NCBI RefSeq assembly: GCF_900188255.1
Contig: NZ_FZNS01000007.1
Span: forward strand, 1 to 64,000
Length of the DNA: 64,000 nt
Source: Hymenobacter mucosus
Lineage (GTDB): Bacteria; Bacteroidota; Bacteroidia; Cytophagales; Hymenobacteraceae
Reading direction: 5' to 3'
The position numbers and the translations under genes were made by a program. Below, piece by piece: positions 1 through 6,076 of the stretch. Each line of letters begins with the position of its first letter. The stretch's first letter is position 1. Under the pieces are notes generated by a model. The model was not told where the DNA came from, did not search any database, and worked only from the letters and a program-made list of their open reading frames with translations.

Positions 1-186
1 ACCGACAACACGCAGGCCCTGCGCCAGGACCCGGACCGTGCCCAGAGCATTCTGGCCCGCATTCCGGCCGGGCGCTGGGGCACGCCCGCGGACTTCAAGG
101 GGCCCACCGTGTTTCTGGCCTCGGCCGCGGCCGACTACGTGCATGGCACCATCCTCACCGTCGATGGCGGCTGGATGGGCCGCTAA
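1..186 (+). CDS. kduD: 2-dehydro-3-deoxy-D-gluconate 5-dehydrogenase KduD, C-terminal part (cut by window edge)
   Basis: Only the last 61 codons are present, read in frame 1 and ending in TAA. The segment IPAGRWGTPADF followed by VFLAS, DYVHGT and VDGGWMGR is the typical C-terminus of a short-chain dehydrogenase and matches KduD closely. KduD is a cytoplasmic NAD-dependent enzyme that converts 2,5-diketo-3-deoxygluconate to 2-keto-3-deoxygluconate, the step after KduI in the breakdown of unsaturated uronic acids released by polysaccharide lyases. The gene is followed 38 bp later by kduI on the same strand, which supports the KduD call over a generic SDR. The catalytic Tyr/Lys part lies outside the window. 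Confidence 0.85.
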   Translation, partial: TDNTQALRQDPDRAQSILARIPAGRWGTPADFKGPTVFLASAAADYVHGTILTVDGGWMGR

Positions 187-224
187 AACTGTTTTTTCTG
201 CGTTACCTACTTTCTTTTCTTGCT

Positions 225-1043
225 ATGAATCAACGCTTTGCTGTTAGCCCACGTGAAACTGCCCAGATGAATACCACTGCGCTGCGGGAGCATTTTCTTA
301 TTGAACAGCTTTTCATCGGCGGCGAGATAACCCTGGTGTACACGCACTACGACCGCATGATTGTGGGGGGCGTAGTACCCCAGGGACAAGCCTTGTCTTT
401 ACCAAACCCCGAGGAACTCAAAGCCAACTACTTTTTGGAGCGTCGTGAGATGGGAGTTCTCAACATTGGCGCCCCGGGGCAGGTGACGGTAGATGGCACT
501 ACGTATGCCCTCGGCACTCAAGACTGTCTGTACGTGGGCAAAGGTGCCAAAGAAGTACAGTTTACCGGCGACGGTGCCCGGTACTATGTGTTGTCGGCGC
601 CGGCCCATAAGGAGTATCCTACCACGCTGCGTACCCAGGCCGAGGCGACGCCAGTGGAAATGGGTACCCTGGAGACAGCCAATCAGCGCACCATCTACAA
701 GTACATCTACGCCGAGGGTATTGCGAGCTGTCAATTGGTAATGGGTCTTACTCAACTCAAGCCTGGCTCCGTATGGAACACTATGCCTTCGCATACGCAC
801 ACGAGGCGCATGGAAGCCTACCTGTACTTCAACCTTCCAGAAAACCAGCGGGTTCTTCACCTCATGGGCGAGCCCAACGAAACGCGGCCGTTGTGGGTGA
901 GCAGTGAGCAAGCTATTCTCTCGCCGCCGTGGTCTATTCACACGGGCTGCGGTACAGCTGCTTACGCCTTCATTTGGGGCATGGCCGGCGAAAACCTGGA
1001 ATACACCGACATGGACCCCGTAGCTTTGCACGAACTGCGGTAA
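225..1043 (+). CDS. kduI: 5-dehydro-4-deoxy-D-glucuronate isomerase KduI
   Basis: This 272-residue protein has the usual length and cupin-type fold of KduI. It isomerises 4-deoxy-L-threo-5-hexosulose uronate to 2,5-diketo-3-deoxygluconate in the cytoplasm. The metal-binding region is visible as PSHTHTRRMEAYLYF (about residues 188-202), giving the two His and one Glu of the cupin site, with a further His in SPPWSIHTGCG near residue 240. The ATG at 225 begins the conserved region and leaves a short gap to kduD, so the two are probably one transcript. A 21-bp-arm hairpin follows the stop. Together with the BNR_4 protein at the far end of the window it suggests that unsaturated uronates are metabolised by this replicon. 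Confidence 0.93.
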   Translation: MNQRFAVSPRETAQMNTTALREHFLIEQLFIGGEITLVYTHYDRMIVGGVVPQGQALSLPNPEELKANYFLERREMGVLNIGAPGQVTVDGTTYALGTQDCLYVGKGAKEVQFTGDGARYYVLSAPAHKEYPTTLRTQAEATPVEMGTLETANQRTIYKYIYAEGIASCQLVMGLTQLKPGSVWNTMPSHTHTRRMEAYLYFNLPENQRVLHLMGEPNETRPLWVSSEQAILSPPWSIHTGCGTAAYAFIWGMAGENLEYTDMDPVALHELR

Positions 1044-1084
1044 GGCGGCAGCTCTAGCTTCAACCTATCGCAAGCAAAGCAACT

Positions 1085-1130
1085 TACTACCAGAAAGGCG
1101 CGAGCAGTGGCTCGCGCCTTTCTGGTAGTA
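1085..1130. terminator. Strong bidirectional hairpin terminator between kduI and repB
   Basis: Perfect inverted repeat with 21-bp arms (1085-1105 and 1110-1130) and a 4-base loop. It lies between the convergent genes kduI (+) and repB (-) and can serve both. The arms are GC-rich in the centre and carry AT bases at the ends, as expected for a factor-independent terminator. Confidence 0.85.
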
Positions 1131-1213
1131 AATGGTGTCATACGCACTCAGCGCCTACTGGGGCAGTACACGCCCTGCTGCTTGCTACCCTGAATGACTA
1201 CGTGTGGTAGTAG

Positions 1214-2278
1214 CTAGGCTTTTAGCGTGGGATATAGGCCCGGAAATTCGGTTTTCAGTAAGTTGACGGCGGCACCACCCAAGTTGTCAAACACCTTGTT
1301 GCCGGCTTCATAGTCGCGCAGCAGCGGGTGGGTTACCTTCATCAGCTTGGCAATGCGTGGCTCGTCATCGCCCATGAACGCTAGTACGTGGTCAATCTGG
1401 GGCGTGGTCATTTTAAGCTTTTGCAGGCGCGTCACAATGCGCTGCTGCAACGTGGGGAGTTCTGCTACCAACCCTAAGCTCATCTGCTTGTCAGCAGCCT
1501 TGGATTTGCTTTTCGTGGCTGGGGGAGCAATAGGCATTATCTCCTCATGCTCGGGTAGGCTGGTTTGGGGCTTAGGAATGGTGAACCGCACGCTCTGTAC
1601 TTTCTTGCCTTCCTTTACCGGTGTGTAGCTTACCAGCCACCCCAATGAATGCAGTTCCCGTACGGAGGGCTCCAGTACGTAGCGCTTGAAATCGTAGAAC
1701 AGCGTATACGTTACGTCGTTGTCATCCCCGAGTACTTGCTTACGCAACGTGTCGAAAGGCACTTCCCAAATTCCTACATCGTCCCACGATTTCAGCAGCC
1801 AATACAGACGATGCGCGTGAGCTGAGCGCAACGTAAGCAAGGTCTCAATTTCTACATGGGTGTACTGTTCAGCCAATTGCAACAGAAAAGGCTTTATCTC
1901 GGGGGCGAAGTTGCCGGTAAGCAAGCCCGTGCCCTCGTTGATGTCGATATAGCTGATGATGGAGTAAGCCGTAAAGCGCTTCTTATTACCCGTCTGCGAC
2001 TCAATGGTTACTACCTTCGACATCAAGCTTTTGCAGGCATCTCGAATGGTTTCGTACACACTCCCGCCCTTTTTCTGAGTTATCACTCTACCCAGCGGAA
2101 TTACGATGCCAGGAAGCTCCGTTTGGCCCTGATGAATACAGCCCAGGGCCAGAGCAAAAATCCGCGCCTCTACGTGCGTAAGTTTCAACGGGGCCCGCAC
2201 CAGTGCATTAGCTTGGTAGGCACGCGAGTAGACAGGAATAACGGGCAGCATGGCAGAGGCGCTGGTGGCGGAGTGCAC
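1214..2278 (-). CDS. repB: Plasmid replication initiator, Rep_3 (RepB/Initiator) family
   Basis: A 354-residue protein with the pattern of Rep_3 initiators, which are built of two winged-helix domains and bind iterons to open the origin. The N-terminal part includes KLTHVEARIFALALG and the block QKKGGSVYETIRDACKSLM; the middle contains LRSAHAHRLYWLLKSWDDVG, typical of the first winged helix, and a second winged-helix region follows near residues 180-250. The lysine-rich tail after residue 265 is more variable. Upstream, within 500 bp, lie an inverted-repeat operator, seven direct iterons and two inverted copies, which fit this family. Family membership is read from the sequence pattern. Expected role: replication initiation and autorepression of its own promoter. 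It is convergent with kduI. Confidence 0.88.
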   Translation of the reverse strand: MHSATSASAMLPVIPVYSRAYQANALVRAPLKLTHVEARIFALALGCIHQGQTELPGIVIPLGRVITQKKGGSVYETIRDACKSLMSKVVTIESQTGNKKRFTAYSIISYIDINEGTGLLTGNFAPEIKPFLLQLAEQYTHVEIETLLTLRSAHAHRLYWLLKSWDDVGIWEVPFDTLRKQVLGDDNDVTYTLFYDFKRYVLEPSVRELHSLGWLVSYTPVKEGKKVQSVRFTIPKPQTSLPEHEEIMPIAPPATKSKSKAADKQMSLGLVAELPTLQQRIVTRLQKLKMTTPQIDHVLAFMGDDEPRIAKLMKVTHPLLRDYEAGNKVFDNLGGAAVNLLKTEFPGLYPTLKA

Positions 2279-2293
2279 GAATATAAAATTTCC

Positions 2294-2321
2294 TGCGTGA
2301 AAAGCCAGAGTATTTCACGCA
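2294..2321. promoter_or_regulatory. Candidate RepB autoregulatory operator (inverted half-iterons)
   Basis: Sixteen bases upstream of the repB ATG is the dyad TGCGTGAAA-N10-TTTCACGCA (2294-2302 and 2313-2321). Each 9-bp arm is identical to the conserved TTTCACGCA core of the neighbouring iterons. In iteron plasmids such as pPS10 and pSC101, an inverted repeat of partial iterons in the rep promoter is bound by Rep dimers to repress transcription. Position and sequence match that arrangement; binding is inferred. Confidence 0.75.
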
Positions 2322-2343
2322 ATGTTGGTACGGGAAGAACCAC

Positions 2344-2492
2344 AGTGCCGTTTTTCACGCAGATGGTGCCATTTCTCACGTAGGAGTGCCATTTCTCACG
2401 CAGCAAAGTGCCGTTTTTCACGCAGATGGTGCCATTCTTCACGCAGTAAAGTGCCACTTTTCACGCAGCAAAGTGCCATTCTTCACGTAGAT
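2344..2492 (+). repeat. Array of seven direct iterons (replication origin)
   Basis: Seven near-identical copies begin at 2344, 2365, 2385, 2407, 2428, 2450 and 2472, spaced 20-22 bp, about two helical turns. The shared core is RGTGCCRYTYTTCACGYAG with small variations in the T/C run. Tandem repeats of this size and phasing directly upstream of a Rep_3 gene are the classic iteron array where initiator monomers bind. The array is directly adjacent to an AT-rich stretch. The ORF that runs through it on the minus strand is only the translated repeat. Confidence 0.9.
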
Positions 2493-2514
2493 AACGCGTT
2501 TATCTAAATGAAAG

Positions 2515-2640
2515 TCAATGCGTTACGAGGCCCTGAATATAGAATATAAAGAAAAGTATTAGAAGACAGAAGAGGATTCTGATTTTTTTGATTTTGATTT
2601 TTTCTGTTTGGAGTTGTATAACTGCTAGTGCAGAGCCGGT
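2515..2640. other. AT-rich stretch next to iterons, candidate DNA unwinding element
   Basis: This stretch is dominated by A/T runs, including gattttgattttttctg, in a replicon that is otherwise GC-rich. It sits between the direct iterons and the inverted iterons, the usual place for the duplex unwinding element of an iteron origin. I saw no convincing DnaA box (TTATNCACA) nearby. The call rests on composition and position only. Confidence 0.5.
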
Positions 2641-2721
2641 AAAGCGCTTAATGTGAAGCCGTAAGCAAGTTCGCAAGTAGGTCGGGCGGGATAGGTAGGA
2701 CAGAGAAATATCTCTTTGAGC

Positions 2722-2742
2722 ATCTGCGTGAAAAATGGCACC
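2722..2742 (-). repeat. Inverted iteron copy 1
   Basis: ATCTGCGTGAAAAATGGCAC(C) is the reverse complement of a full iteron. It lies beyond the AT-rich stretch, opposite in orientation to the array at 2344-2492. Isolated inverted iterons can take part in copy control by Rep-mediated pairing of origins. Confidence 0.8.
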
Positions 2743-2780
2743 ACTGGCTTGAATACTCATTCTCGTTAGAGCCCGACCCC

Positions 2781-2801
2781 ATCTGCGTGAAAAATGGCAC
2801 C
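2781..2801 (-). repeat. Inverted iteron copy 2
   Basis: This is an identical 21-bp copy of the inverted iteron at 2722-2742, starting 59 bp further on. Two identical, isolated and oppositely oriented copies are unlikely by chance and probably belong to the origin. Confidence 0.8.
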
Positions 2802-3008
2802 ATCCGAAAGGGGGCTCTCCTTGGTTAGCTTAATCAAGCATGCTAGAACCGGAAAAGATGCGCCTATCTGTTCCTACTCGCCTTTTCTGCCAGATCAAGT
2901 TCCTGTCACCAGTCTAATAGAATTACAGAAAATGAGTGCTAGAAGTGCTGGTCCTGTTTGGCGCGGCAGGAGTAATGAGCGTGCTGACTTACCCTGACAA
3001 GCAAACGG

Positions 3009-3419
3009 GTGCCACCAGCATTGCTCCTGCTTATGGTTGCTATGGGTGCCCTGGCCCTGCTGCTGGCAGTAGTCGGAATCGGAACAGCTAGTACTTCCGT
3101 ACCCTTGGGCCTCACCCGTCTGTTTTTGGTGTTCGTTAAAATTGAGTCGGTGTTGTCCGGCAGCAGCTATGTTATTCCGCTGCCAGATTCCCTGCGGCAG
3201 TCGGCGCTGGCTAGCGCCTTTCCCGACGGGTTAAATGTAACCTCCTGGGTCTTGATGGCTGCCGTGTCGCTGGCTCGCACTGCTGTTGTAGATGTGCCTG
3301 CGGTTGCTTTACCCACGGTTAGCACAGTGCTTCTACTGCGTTATAAAATCAATTCCGCCTGGTTGGTGCTGGGCGGCGCTCTTGGTGGCCTCCTCCATGC
3401 CGCCGGGCTCCTGGGCTAA
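3009..3419 (+). pseudogene. Decayed chromate transporter (ChrA-like) fragment
   Basis: The 136-codon frame reads like pieces of the C-terminal half of ChrA: a start LTRLFLVFVKIESVLSGSSY resembles the second-half opening of ChrA, and the end has DGLNVTSWVLMAAVS and KINSAWLVLGGALGGLLHA, which match its last two helices. ChrA proteins have about 390-450 residues with two homologous halves, so the N-terminal half and the middle of the second half are missing. A possible upstream piece in another frame begins near 2945. It lies between the origin and the par operon, a place where insertion and decay are common. The family call is by eye and moderate; it could be another membrane protein remnant. 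Confidence 0.5.
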
Positions 3420-3501
3420 CGTAAATTGATAAGCTGGCCGTTCTCGTGGCGCGCAAGGCCCATCCAGCGCCAAAGGTAGCCTGATGGTACAAGCCCTAAG
3501 A

Positions 3502-3547
3502 GGCCCTGCCACCGAACTGCGGGTACTGGTAGTGCAGTGGCAGGGCC
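3502..3547 (-). terminator. Hairpin downstream of the par operon
   Basis: Inverted repeat GGCCCTGCCAC (3502-3512) and GTGGCAGGGCC (3537-3547) with a 24-base loop, 8 bp after the stop of the 162-residue par gene. It has no clear T tract on the minus strand, so it may be a weak terminator or a 3' stabiliser. Confidence 0.5.
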
Positions 3548-3554
3548 GTTGCGG

Positions 3555-4043
3555 TTAGCTTCGCTTCTTGTAGCCTTTGATTTTGCCTTGATTCAACACC
3601 TCCTGCAGCACTTTGGGCGGCAAGGGAGTATTAGCACCCTCAAACTGATCGAGGTAATAATTCAGGGCTTCATCCGTGAGGTCCTTGATCTTGACACGGT
3701 CGTAAAACTGGGCCTGTTTGATGCGCAGATACGTCTCAAACTTAATCTGTGAGTTGAAGGGCACTTGCTCTGGTACGTCGGGCAGAGTAGCCTCTGGTGA
3801 CGGTGTAGGGGTGGCGTTTGGCTTCTCCTCTCCCCTACCCCGTTGCGGTACTGGACTCGGGGGCGTGCTGCTGGCGGCAGGAACTTGGAGCTTGGGGGCG
3901 GCAGGAGGCGCATCCACAATGCCCTCAATCACGGGTACCGGCGGGGGGGTGCCCGCGGGGTTAGCAGACAGCGTAGGACGGGGCTTATCCTTGTAGCGGG
4001 CCAGGGCAGGCCGCGGCGTTGTCTTGGAGGGATTAGTTGCCAT
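3555..4043 (-). CDS. Small proline-rich partition partner of ParA (candidate ParB-type centromere binder)
   Basis: A 162-residue protein whose start ATG overlaps the end of parA by 11 bp, so the two are translationally coupled. Residues 1-95 are rich in Pro, Ala and Thr with basic residues and look disordered. Residues 96-162 form a charged helical domain (KFETYLRIKQAQFYDRVKIK, then DEALNYYLDQFEG, and a basic KGYKKRS tail). It has no classic ParB nuclease-like or KorB-type HTH motif. In small-plasmid Par systems the gene after parA normally encodes the centromere-binding adaptor, often small and with a disordered end that stimulates ParA. That role is inferred from position. I do not recognise a named family. 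Confidence 0.6.
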   Translation of the reverse strand: MATNPSKTTPRPALARYKDKPRPTLSANPAGTPPPVPVIEGIVDAPPAAPKLQVPAASSTPPSPVPQRGRGEEKPNATPTPSPEATLPDVPEQVPFNSQIKFETYLRIKQAQFYDRVKIKDLTDEALNYYLDQFEGANTPLPPKVLQEVLNQGKIKGYKKRS

Positions 4044-4821
4044 GGATGTACTGGATGATTTCGTCGGTTAAGGCTTCATAATCTTCCGCCCCGGTAGAAT
4101 CGGGCGCGTAATCAAACAGGCCAGTGCCCGCCATCTGGGCGTTTGGTATGGCCGTGCTCTGGCGAATGGTTGTCTGAAAAACGGGTACCTCCTTGCCGTA
4201 ATGGTCTTTAATCAAATCCACTACGTCGTGACGCAGACGAGCTCGGTAGGCGGGCGAATACTTCGTGAAAAATATGCCCCCTATGCGCAGCGTTGGATTG
4301 ATGCGCCGGCGCAACCGGGTGCACGTGTTGATAAGGTTGGTAAGGCCCTCAAACCCGTAGAACTCGGGGTCTACGGGGATGTACAGCAAATCGGTGGCAG
4401 CTAAGGCAATCCAGGTAAGAGTACCAATACTGCCTTTTGTGTCAATCACGCAATAATCATATTCCGGCGCAACCATTTCCAGAATGTCGGCGAGACGAGT
4501 GGAGTGCTCCGCGTCCCAGCCCGGCAGTTGCGCTTCGTTGGCTTCCATTTCGGCGCTAGCGGGTAGCAGGTCCACGTTCTCTCCTACCGGACGAATAACG
4601 GCGTGAATATCGTCGAGCGTGAACTCTCCCTTGCGCATGAGTAGTAGGCCAACGTGCTCGGGTATATCTGCGCCATCAAAGGAAATGGTAAGACTCCGCT
4701 GGGGGTCACAATCACAGAACAATACCCGGTGACCACGCCGGGCCAAGGCCAAGCCAACGTTCAGAGCAGAGGTTGTTTTACCTACTCCTCCTTTATTGTT
4801 TGAAAAGCAGAGTGTCCGCAT
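4033..4821 (-). CDS. parA: ParA-type partition ATPase
   Basis: A 262-residue Walker-type ATPase for active segregation of the replicon. The deviant Walker A motif KGGVGKTT lies at residues 10-17 with both the signature lysine (K10) and K15; Walker A' follows as FCDCDPQRSLT and Walker B as YDYCVIDTKGS. I chose the ATG at 4821 because the motif then starts about nine residues in, as in type Ib-like ParA proteins. The longer reading to 4971 would run through the 52-bp palindrome and is unlikely to be coding. The lack of an N-terminal HTH means that repression of the operon would be left to the partner protein. The next gene overlaps by 11 bp. Confidence 0.9.
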   Translation of the reverse strand: MRTLCFSNNKGGVGKTTSALNVGLALARRGHRVLFCDCDPQRSLTISFDGADIPEHVGLLLMRKGEFTLDDIHAVIRPVGENVDLLPASAEMEANEAQLPGWDAEHSTRLADILEMVAPEYDYCVIDTKGSIGTLTWIALAATDLLYIPVDPEFYGFEGLTNLINTCTRLRRRINPTLRIGGIFFTKYSPAYRARLRHDVVDLIKDHYGKEVPVFQTTIRQSTAIPNAQMAGTGLFDYAPDSTGAEDYEALTDEIIQYIHGN

Positions 4822-4904
4822 GCAGCATACTATTGAGGTGTACCCCTGCAAGTAAAGCATATTTACGCAGATACGTTGCAACGCTACTACATTCAGATGT
4901 AGCA

Positions 4905-4956
4905 GCGCAAGTACACTCTTACGTTTATACGTATAAACGTAAGAGTGTACTTGCGC
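4905..4956. repeat. 52-bp perfect palindrome upstream of parA
   Basis: Both 26-bp arms pair perfectly around the centre at 4930/4931 with no spacer. The core contains two overlapping copies of ACGTATAAACGT in opposite orientation, the same 12-mer that recurs at 5093, 5214 and 5238. It lies 83 bp upstream of the parA start, where plasmid centromeres (parS) and par operators usually sit. A palindrome this long can extrude as a cruciform. Function is inferred. Confidence 0.8.
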
Positions 4957-5092
4957 CATGTGTCCAGGCAATAGCTATGACAATGTTAATTTTACCAATC
5001 GATTTCATCGTCAACCCCCTCTATTATATTAATACAGTATACTTACAATCAACAAGTTATCTATTAAAACGTTTCTATGTAGAAACATAAAA

Positions 5093-5249
5093 ACGTATAA
5101 ACGTAGTACGTATATAAAGGTATCATGCCTTGTGGTGTGAGCGTTGCAATGTATAGGATGCTATGATTCTTATATGTAGCAACGTAGTAGCATATCAGCG
5201 TATGTACTGTGAAACGTTTATACGTTATTACATTAAAACGTATAAACGT
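5093..5249. repeat. Dispersed 12-mer ACGTATAAACGT repeats, candidate centromere sites
   Basis: ACGTATAAACGT or its complement occurs at 5093-5104 (+), 5214-5225 (-) and 5238-5249 (+); the last two form an inverted pair with a 12-bp gap. With the two copies in the palindrome this makes five exact copies in about 330 bp and none noticed elsewhere. Another dyad, GTTTCTA-TG-TAGAAAC, is at 5071-5086. The spacing is irregular, unlike the iterons. Confidence 0.7.
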
Positions 5250-5986
5250 ATAGATGCAAGAAGATGTAAAGTGGCTATGTGCACACGCGGTAGTGAAGAG
5301 CTAAAGAATTATGCTTCAACTCTGCTACTTCAACGGAGAATAAGACGCTCCTCTACTTAGCAGTCTAGCAGAAAATGTACTTTAAAAACATGCCTATTCA
5401 GGTCAAGAGGCCCTAATCGTGGTAGTAGACTTGGATGCCTGCGTTGATAATCATGTGTAAGAGTAACCAAGCGGGAAAGGAAGTAGGGATTGATAACGCG
5501 TACATCAACTGGCAGTATTTCCCTGATTGGTTGTTATACAAAGTCATGCTAAAGCTGGTGACGATAGAGGGACCAATTGCATTCAGAGTTGCTCCCTGAT
5601 ACTGCATATGTATATAAATAAAATTATATAAATAAGTGAAAAAAGAAGGTGCTGTACGAGTCGGTATGTTATGCAAAAACTAGCTTTGAGTAGGAGAGTG
5701 GCTGCCTTTTACTGACTAATGCGTGCACCGGAACTAAACCGCTTCTCTAGTAGAAAAGAGAGCAGAAGCTTGGCTGCGCAATGCTGATAGTTTTGTTATT
5801 GGTCAACCTGTGTGCTCGTGCGGAGTACCAGTGAATATGTTCTTACCTGAACAGATAAAGCGGCCCGTTCCAGCAGCCGAATAGTACTATTTTACGCACT
5901 TTTTTAAATATATTAGGTTGAAAATAGAAGATTTTGCAGATAAAATGGGGGTGATGAGAGACAAATCATTTTTTAGCTTGAGGAAC
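5250..5986. other. AT-rich intergenic stretch with no convincing gene
   Basis: About 740 bp of low-GC sequence between the par region and the first kinase gene. The only sizeable frame is at 5413-5676 (-), 87 codons, with a hydrophobic stretch but no recognisable family and no good start context. I see no RNA gene. The composition matches the par/origin block and not the GC-rich genes around it. Confidence 0.5.
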
Positions 5987-6014
5987 TTAGCAGCATAGCG
6001 TTTACCTAAGTTTG
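5987..6014 (+). promoter_or_regulatory. Candidate Bacteroidota promoter for the multi-PAS kinase
   Basis: TAAGTTTG at 6007-6014 fits the -7 consensus TAnnTTTG, with TTA (consensus TTG) at 5987-5989 and a 17-bp spacer. The predicted start site lies about 55 bp before the ATG at 6077. Confidence 0.5.
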
Positions 6015-6076
6015 CAATAAGACTTTCTCGATCTGCCAAGCTATTTTACTCTTCGGCGGTAGTCCTATTTGCTTAC

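Noticed and set aside
399..1031. 210-codon minus-strand ORF
   Set aside because: Shadow of kduI on the opposite strand.
2185..2457. 90-codon minus-strand ORF with repeats of VKNGT
   Set aside because: It is the translation of the iteron array; the repeat period follows the DNA iterons and no protein family is seen.
2515..2760. 81-codon minus-strand ORF
   Set aside because: It runs through the AT-rich origin segment and an inverted iteron and has no family likeness.
4822..4971. N-terminal extension of ParA (50 residues)
   Set aside because: The extension would translate the 52-bp palindrome; the ATG at 4821 places the Walker motif where ParA proteins have it.
5413..5676. 87-codon minus-strand ORF with hydrophobic segments
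   Set aside because: No recognisable family, AT-rich composition of a non-coding region, no promoter; kept only as a note in the gap entry.
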